From: Atopobiaceae bacterium
Lineage (GTDB): Bacteria > Actinomycetota > Coriobacteriia > Coriobacteriales > Atopobiaceae
DNA: 29,237 nt
Direction: 5' to 3'
Assembly: GCA_015258485.1 (NCBI GenBank)
Contig: JABZIF010000003.1
Span: 1 to 29,237, forward strand
Shown here: positions 25,951 to 29,237 of the stretch, piece after piece
Layout: each line of letters begins with the position of its first letter
How positions within the stretch are numbered: the stretch's first letter is position 1
Notes under the pieces: model-generated
Told to the model about the DNA's origin: nothing
The model's database searches: none
What the model saw: only the letters and a program-made list of their open reading frames with translations
Program-made: the position numbers and the translations under genes

Positions 25951-28203
25951 TTACTTATTAGGTTTGCATCTTTTAATTCTTATTGTATGACTCACGAGAA
26001 AACTGAAACACCCTACAAGCGCAAGGCTGATTGGGAATAAGAAATGATTATCTGCTGTTGTGGGTAGGGTCTTATGTCTTTCTTTGATATGAAGTGTTTG
26101 CTCGGAAGAGTGTGCATTGGTATGAGAGGCTACGATTTTGCCATCTTTTGAGATGGTTTCATAGGCAGTAACATCTTTACCTTCAATGTTTGTAGAATTT
26201 ACTGTAAATGGACACGCAACTTCGCCAGTGGATGAAGTCGCTTTAAAGTGTACGTTTCCCTTAGCAATTGGTTTTGCGGGTCCGTTCTGAATTTGTTTCG
26301 TTTCATAAAGTTCTCCTGTAATTTCATACTCTTCTCCGGGAGTAAGCCCTTCATATTTAATGTGGTCAATAAGTTGTAAGTCTTTAGAATACTGAGGATT
26401 TTTAGTGCCGTTACTATCAAGAAGCATCGTTTGTATTGCAATACGTTCGTCTTGTAATTCTGGAGCCTCTATAACAGTGTTATCTCGGATAGATATATTT
26501 GGATTCCACTCTGAATTTATTGCGTATCCAGTGGGCGCAGATATCTCCTTGAGCGAGTAGGTTCCATAGGGGAGCTCTTCTACCTTTGCCTCACCACTTT
26601 CATCTGTTTCTATCGTTGTTACTGCCTCGTTTGGCGCAATCCACTTACCTTTATAAAAAATTGATTGAGAAGAAACATTTACAAGTTCAATCTTGGCACC
26701 CTTTAAACTAGGAAGTGGATCTAATTCAGAATAACCTTTACCTGAAGTCAGCGTATCATGACCGATTTTCTTTATGCGTATTTCTCCCTGAATTACCTCA
26801 TCATTAAAGACGAGTGAAGCATGTGATTCTGCCCGTTCTTTTCCCTGCGTGAGGTTTGTCCAAGAGAGATTTCCTTCACTATAAGAGAGCTTCCATGTTT
26901 GTAGTGAATTACTAGGTAATTGATAGCCTTCTGGAGCTTTAATCTCCTCAACAGTGTAATAGCCAAGCGGAAGCCATGGTTTATTGTCGAGAGAGAAAAG
27001 GTTATCACCAGAAACTTTGTATTTCTCTTCAAATGAAATAACGCCCTGTTTATCAGTCGAGAAAATCCATTCTCTGGAAGTTTCGTTAGTAGAGCCCAGA
27101 TAACGAATTTTAAATTGAGCACCTTCCAGGGATGCATCTCCTTGAGCTAAAGAAGATTCAGGATATTTTTCTTGAGCATTATTTATAAAATCTTGTTTAG
27201 TTATATGTAAGTTAAAGTCACCCGCTGGAGTGTCCGTCACTTCAAGAATAGACTCTTCTTGATTGTTAATTGATATAGTGTGGACTGTTTGATCAAGTAA
27301 ATATCCGCGTGGCGCCGTAAGCTCTTTAATGTAAAGAGTTCCAACAGGAAGTCCTGATAAGGACGCACTGCCTGTCGAGTCAAGTTTCATGGTGCCAAGT
27401 GACTGAGTGCATTCAACATCAGCAAAAATACCATACTCAGCCCCCTCAAGGGTATAATATTTATTTTTGTTTGTAATGGCTTCAAAGAGAGAGCATTTTG
27501 TTATGCGGAGAGCTCCAGATTGTTTTCCGAAGAAAAAGAGTACTTGTTCGTCATTGTCTGGTACAAAAAATTGAGCCGCACCTTTTTCTGGTCCATCTTG
27601 AGATTCATGAGCATAGCGCATAGCATCAGCATAAAGTTGTTCGACGGGTTTATGAAGTTCTGCTTGTGGAATACTTGATGCCAGAGTATGTATTTCTCCG
27701 CGCATAACACCCCAAAGGGCAAATTGCGTAATAGCCCTGGCTTTCCAGTCAGTATAGCCATAAACATCTTGTGATTTATGTGCAACGGAACCATGATAAA
27801 TAATGTAATCAATGGCACGAAGTTGCTCTTCAGTATATGATCCTCCACGAGATCCACCGGGTGAGGTGAGTTTGGCATATGACCTGGGATTCATTATTTG
27901 GCCGGTTGCTCCTGGCTGAGCAGCATGGTGGTTGAATTCATCTCCACAATATAAAAATGTTCCATCATTAGCGTCCCACATAGGAATTTTTTGTCCGCCA
28001 GGAAAGTCTTCTCGTTTTGCAACGGTAAAAGGAGACTCTTGTGCAAATGCTAATTTATGAGGTAGTAGTCCAAAATAGTGGCTTAAAAACAAAGCACTAA
28101 TGAGGAGAGGAATGAGCCATGTATTAGCTCTTTTATTAAGGCGGTGCTTTTGTTTTATGGAAGGTCTTCTCTGTAAAGAGTTTGATGATTCTGTGATAAA
28201 CAT
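25951..28203 (-). CDS. LPXTG-type surface adhesin: thioester domain, SpaA domains, VaFE domain
   Basis: A 750-residue secreted wall protein. The signal peptide has a hydrophobic core at 30-45 and probable cleavage after AFA at 54. Residues about 60-225 resemble a thioester domain: Cys86 in FLYCGDE and Gln160 in ITQFALW match the Cys and TQxAxW motifs that form the internal thioester used for covalent host binding. Three SpaA/Cna-B-like domains follow (about 231-325, 330-468, 473-580), each ending in an isopeptide-type Glu motif (KELTAPRGY, EEIKAPEGY, KEISAPTGY). Residues 583-707 form a VaFE-like domain with DVTAYETI. The sorting signal is LPTTA (713-717), then a hydrophobic span and a KRCKPNK tail. 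No sortase is in the window. ATG at 28203 has GGAG six bases upstream. Confidence 0.88.
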   Translation of the reverse strand: MFITESSNSLQRRPSIKQKHRLNKRANTWLIPLLISALFLSHYFGLLPHKLAFAQESPFTVAKREDFPGGQKIPMWDANDGTFLYCGDEFNHHAAQPGATGQIMNPRSYAKLTSPGGSRGGSYTEEQLRAIDYIIYHGSVAHKSQDVYGYTDWKARAITQFALWGVMRGEIHTLASSIPQAELHKPVEQLYADAMRYAHESQDGPEKGAAQFFVPDNDEQVLFFFGKQSGALRITKCSLFEAITNKNKYYTLEGAEYGIFADVECTQSLGTMKLDSTGSASLSGLPVGTLYIKELTAPRGYLLDQTVHTISINNQEESILEVTDTPAGDFNLHITKQDFINNAQEKYPESSLAQGDASLEGAQFKIRYLGSTNETSREWIFSTDKQGVISFEEKYKVSGDNLFSLDNKPWLPLGYYTVEEIKAPEGYQLPSNSLQTWKLSYSEGNLSWTNLTQGKERAESHASLVFNDEVIQGEIRIKKIGHDTLTSGKGYSELDPLPSLKGAKIELVNVSSQSIFYKGKWIAPNEAVTTIETDESGEAKVEELPYGTYSLKEISAPTGYAINSEWNPNISIRDNTVIEAPELQDERIAIQTMLLDSNGTKNPQYSKDLQLIDHIKYEGLTPGEEYEITGELYETKQIQNGPAKPIAKGNVHFKATSSTGEVACPFTVNSTNIEGKDVTAYETISKDGKIVASHTNAHSSEQTLHIKERHKTLPTTADNHFLFPISLALVGCFSFLVSHTIRIKRCKPNK

Positions 28204-28315
28204 GGGTGTCTCCAGACAAAAGTGAGAGGTTGACTTGCAAGGTAATTTTCTTGTTGTGTACGAAGGTGAGATTTTGTTGCGTCATATAGATATTTGGTGT
28301 TAACGTAGTAAAAAC

Positions 28316-28328
28316 AGTAATTCTTACT
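28316..28328. promoter_or_regulatory. Candidate operator upstream of the PerR-type gene
   Basis: AGTAA, TTC, TTACT: a small perfect dyad 16 bases before the GTG start at 28345, in the 141-base divergent gap between the adhesin and the regulator. AT-rich dyads of this kind suit a Fur/PerR-family operator and could control both genes. It does not match the Bacillus PerR box closely. Confidence 0.3.
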
Positions 28329-28344
28329 AATTAATGAGGTCATT

Positions 28345-28746
28345 GTGCGCTACAGCAAACAACGTGAAGCAATTCGTTTGTATATGAAAGGTCGTCATGA
28401 CCACCCAACGGCCGATAATGTGTATGCAGCAGTTCGGGAAGAACTGCCTAATATTTCTCTAGGAACGGTGTATAGAAATCTCATGCAGCTTGTGGATGCG
28501 GGGGAGCTTCAAGTAATAAATACTGGCGATAATATTTCTCGGTTTGATCCTACGACTCACGAGCATGCGCATTTTCAGTGTCATGAATGCGGCCGCGTCT
28601 TTGATATCGAAGGTCCCGTTCTTAGTGATTTAACAAAGTACGCAAAAAAATCTTGTGGTGAAATTGAATCATTTGCATTATGTTTTACTGGAGTTTGCAG
28701 TGATTGCCTGTTGAAGAATCCCGCGTTGTACCATAGTAAAAATTAG
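28345..28746 (+). CDS. perR: Fur-family peroxide-responsive regulator, PerR-type
   Basis: A 133-residue metal-dependent repressor. The N-terminal winged helix includes HPTADNVYAAV and SLGTVYRNLMQL (recognition helix). The metal-sensing residues match PerR by alignment to the Bacillus protein: His in HPTADNVY, Asp in SRFDPTT, the two His of HEHAHF, and Asp in CGRVFDI. The Asp in SRFD, rather than the Glu typical of Fur, favours peroxide sensing. The structural zinc site is CHEC and CSDC. It starts at GTG 28345 with GAGG six bases before it; the protein lacks about ten N-terminal residues of longer homologues. In other bacteria PerR controls oxidative-stress genes, none of which is in view here. 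Confidence 0.85.
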   Translation: MRYSKQREAIRLYMKGRHDHPTADNVYAAVREELPNISLGTVYRNLMQLVDAGELQVINTGDNISRFDPTTHEHAHFQCHECGRVFDIEGPVLSDLTKYAKKSCGEIESFALCFTGVCSDCLLKNPALYHSKN

Positions 28747-28784
28747 ACTTTAAGCGGGACTGAAAGTAAAATACCTTACTTTAT

Positions 28785-28994
28785 TTAAGGTGGATTTGTG
28801 AGTTTTGGTGAATGTTTACTTTTTACGTAAGCATGTCGTCCTGCATGCCCAATTGAAGGAAAGATGCTAGAAGCAACCGCATCTCCTCCGAGTAATTTTG
28901 CGTGAGGTAGAAAAATTTGTCTTTCTGAAACAAGACGACGGTGTATGGATGGATAGTGGTATGCAGGAATTTCTCGCCAAAAGTACTTTTGCAT
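28785..28994 (-). CDS. Possible small basic protein of unknown function
   Basis: A 69-residue reading frame with an excellent ribosome-binding site (AAAGGAG four bases before ATG 28994). The product begins MQKYFWREIPAYHYPSIHRR and is rich in His, Arg and Lys, with a glycine-containing middle (LLGGDAVASSIFPSIGHAGRH). No signal peptide or membrane span is evident, and I do not recognise the family. It converges on the PerR gene, 38 bases away, with only a weak AT-rich dyad (28763-28782) between. An overlapping leftward frame starting at 29041 has no ribosome-binding site and is less likely. Confidence 0.5.
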   Translation of the reverse strand: MQKYFWREIPAYHYPSIHRRLVSERQIFLPHAKLLGGDAVASSIFPSIGHAGRHAYVKSKHSPKLTNPP

Positions 28995-29201
28995 AAGTCT
29001 CCTTTCGTTGGAGAGTATGCTAAAGAGAGACTTTGCGTCATTTTTGTCTGTAAGTTGTCTAATGCCTGATTAAGAAAAAATAAGTAGTTTAAATTAATAG
29101 CTATCTATACAGGTAAATAGTGTATGGTACATAAATATTTAATCTAACAAAAAAGGAGATAAACAAACATCTAAAATTTCTATGATAAAATCTACACAAT
29201 T
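28995..29201. other. Leader region between small gene and tRNA-Gly
   Basis: 207 AT-rich bases. A rightward TATGAT at 29181-29186, 16 bases before the tRNA, is a plausible -10 for tRNA transcription. AAAAAAGGAG at about 29149-29158 looks like a ribosome-binding site but no start codon follows at a suitable distance. No gene was found. Confidence 0.4.
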
Positions 29202-29237
29202 GCGGGCATCGCCAAGTGGTAAGGCAATGGCTTCCCA
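29202..29237 (+). tRNA. tRNA-Gly(CCC), 5' part, truncated by window edge
   Basis: GCGGGCA acceptor, TC, D-arm GCC...GGC, A, anticodon stem ATGGC, then loop TTCCCA. Counting from the acceptor puts CCC (29234-29236) at positions 34-36, giving glycine. The T-arm and 3' acceptor lie beyond the window. Confidence 0.88.

Noticed and set aside
28763..28782. AAAGTAA/TTACTTT dyad after perR as terminator or second operator
   Set aside because: The stem is nearly all A:T with no T-run, and the spacing differs from the dyad upstream of perR.
28823..29041. Leftward 72-codon frame overlapping the small gene near perR
   Set aside because: No ribosome-binding site before its ATG, while the overlapping frame starting at 28994 has AAAGGAG at good spacing.
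29149..29158. AAAAAAGGAG before tRNA-Gly as the ribosome-binding site of a hidden gene
   Set aside because: No ATG, GTG or TTG at suitable distance starts a frame before stops appear; treated as leader sequence.

Overview
The window is the chromosomal replication-origin neighbourhood of a low-GC actinobacterium. The gene order (gyrA, gyrB, dciA, recF, dnaN, dnaA on one side; rpmH, rnpA, yidD, yidC, khpB, rsmG, parA, parB on the other), an AT-rich composition, a GHKL-ATPase gene between dnaA and rpmH, and an LPXTG-type adhesin with SpaA/VaFE domains together suggest Coriobacteriia, most likely Atopobiaceae (Atopobium/Lancefieldella-like). The taxonomy is an inference from gene order and protein style; no database was searched.

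Layout. Positions 1-30 hold the 5' part of a leftward tRNA, followed by a rightward bifunctional-nuclease-family gene. A bidirectional terminator separates it from a leftward series of replication genes: GHKL-wHTH protein, dnaA, dnaN, recF, dciA, gyrB, gyrA (11134 down to 756). The strand switch at 11135-11491 is AT-rich, carries repeated TTTTCAACA motifs and a strong rpmH promoter, and is the best oriC candidate. Rightward from there run rpmH-rnpA-yidD-yidC-khpB, a terminator, rsmG (with a parS site inside it), a second parS, parA-parB and a small membrane protein. After that come rlmN (leftward), ddl, and a DEDDh-exonuclease/DinG-type helicase. Two overlapping leftward WYL/PafBC-like regulators follow, then a rightward membrane protein with a degenerate M28 peptidase fold, a leftward thioester/SpaA/VaFE cell-wall adhesin with an LPTTA sorting signal, a PerR-type Fur regulator, a small leftward unknown gene, and the start of a tRNA-Gly(CCC).

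How it fits together. DnaA, the beta clamp, RecF, DciA (helicase loader) and gyrase serve initiation and fork progress. ParA, ParB and two perfect parS sites segregate the origin. RpmH, RnpA, YidD, YidC and KhpB are the usual ribosome, RNase P, membrane-insertion and RNA-binding cluster. The most interesting signal is a probable co-change of initiator and binding site. DnaA has replaced four of the residues that read the major groove of the classical box (K415H, P423V, D433K, T435A in E. coli numbering), no perfect TTATCCACA was found near dnaA, and TTTTCAACA recurs five times within 2.8 kb around dnaA. Other unusual items are an orphan GHKL-ATPase/winged-helix fusion at the origin, an M28-like protein that has lost catalytic residues and gained a long acidic insert, and a GyrA with acidic extensions at both ends.
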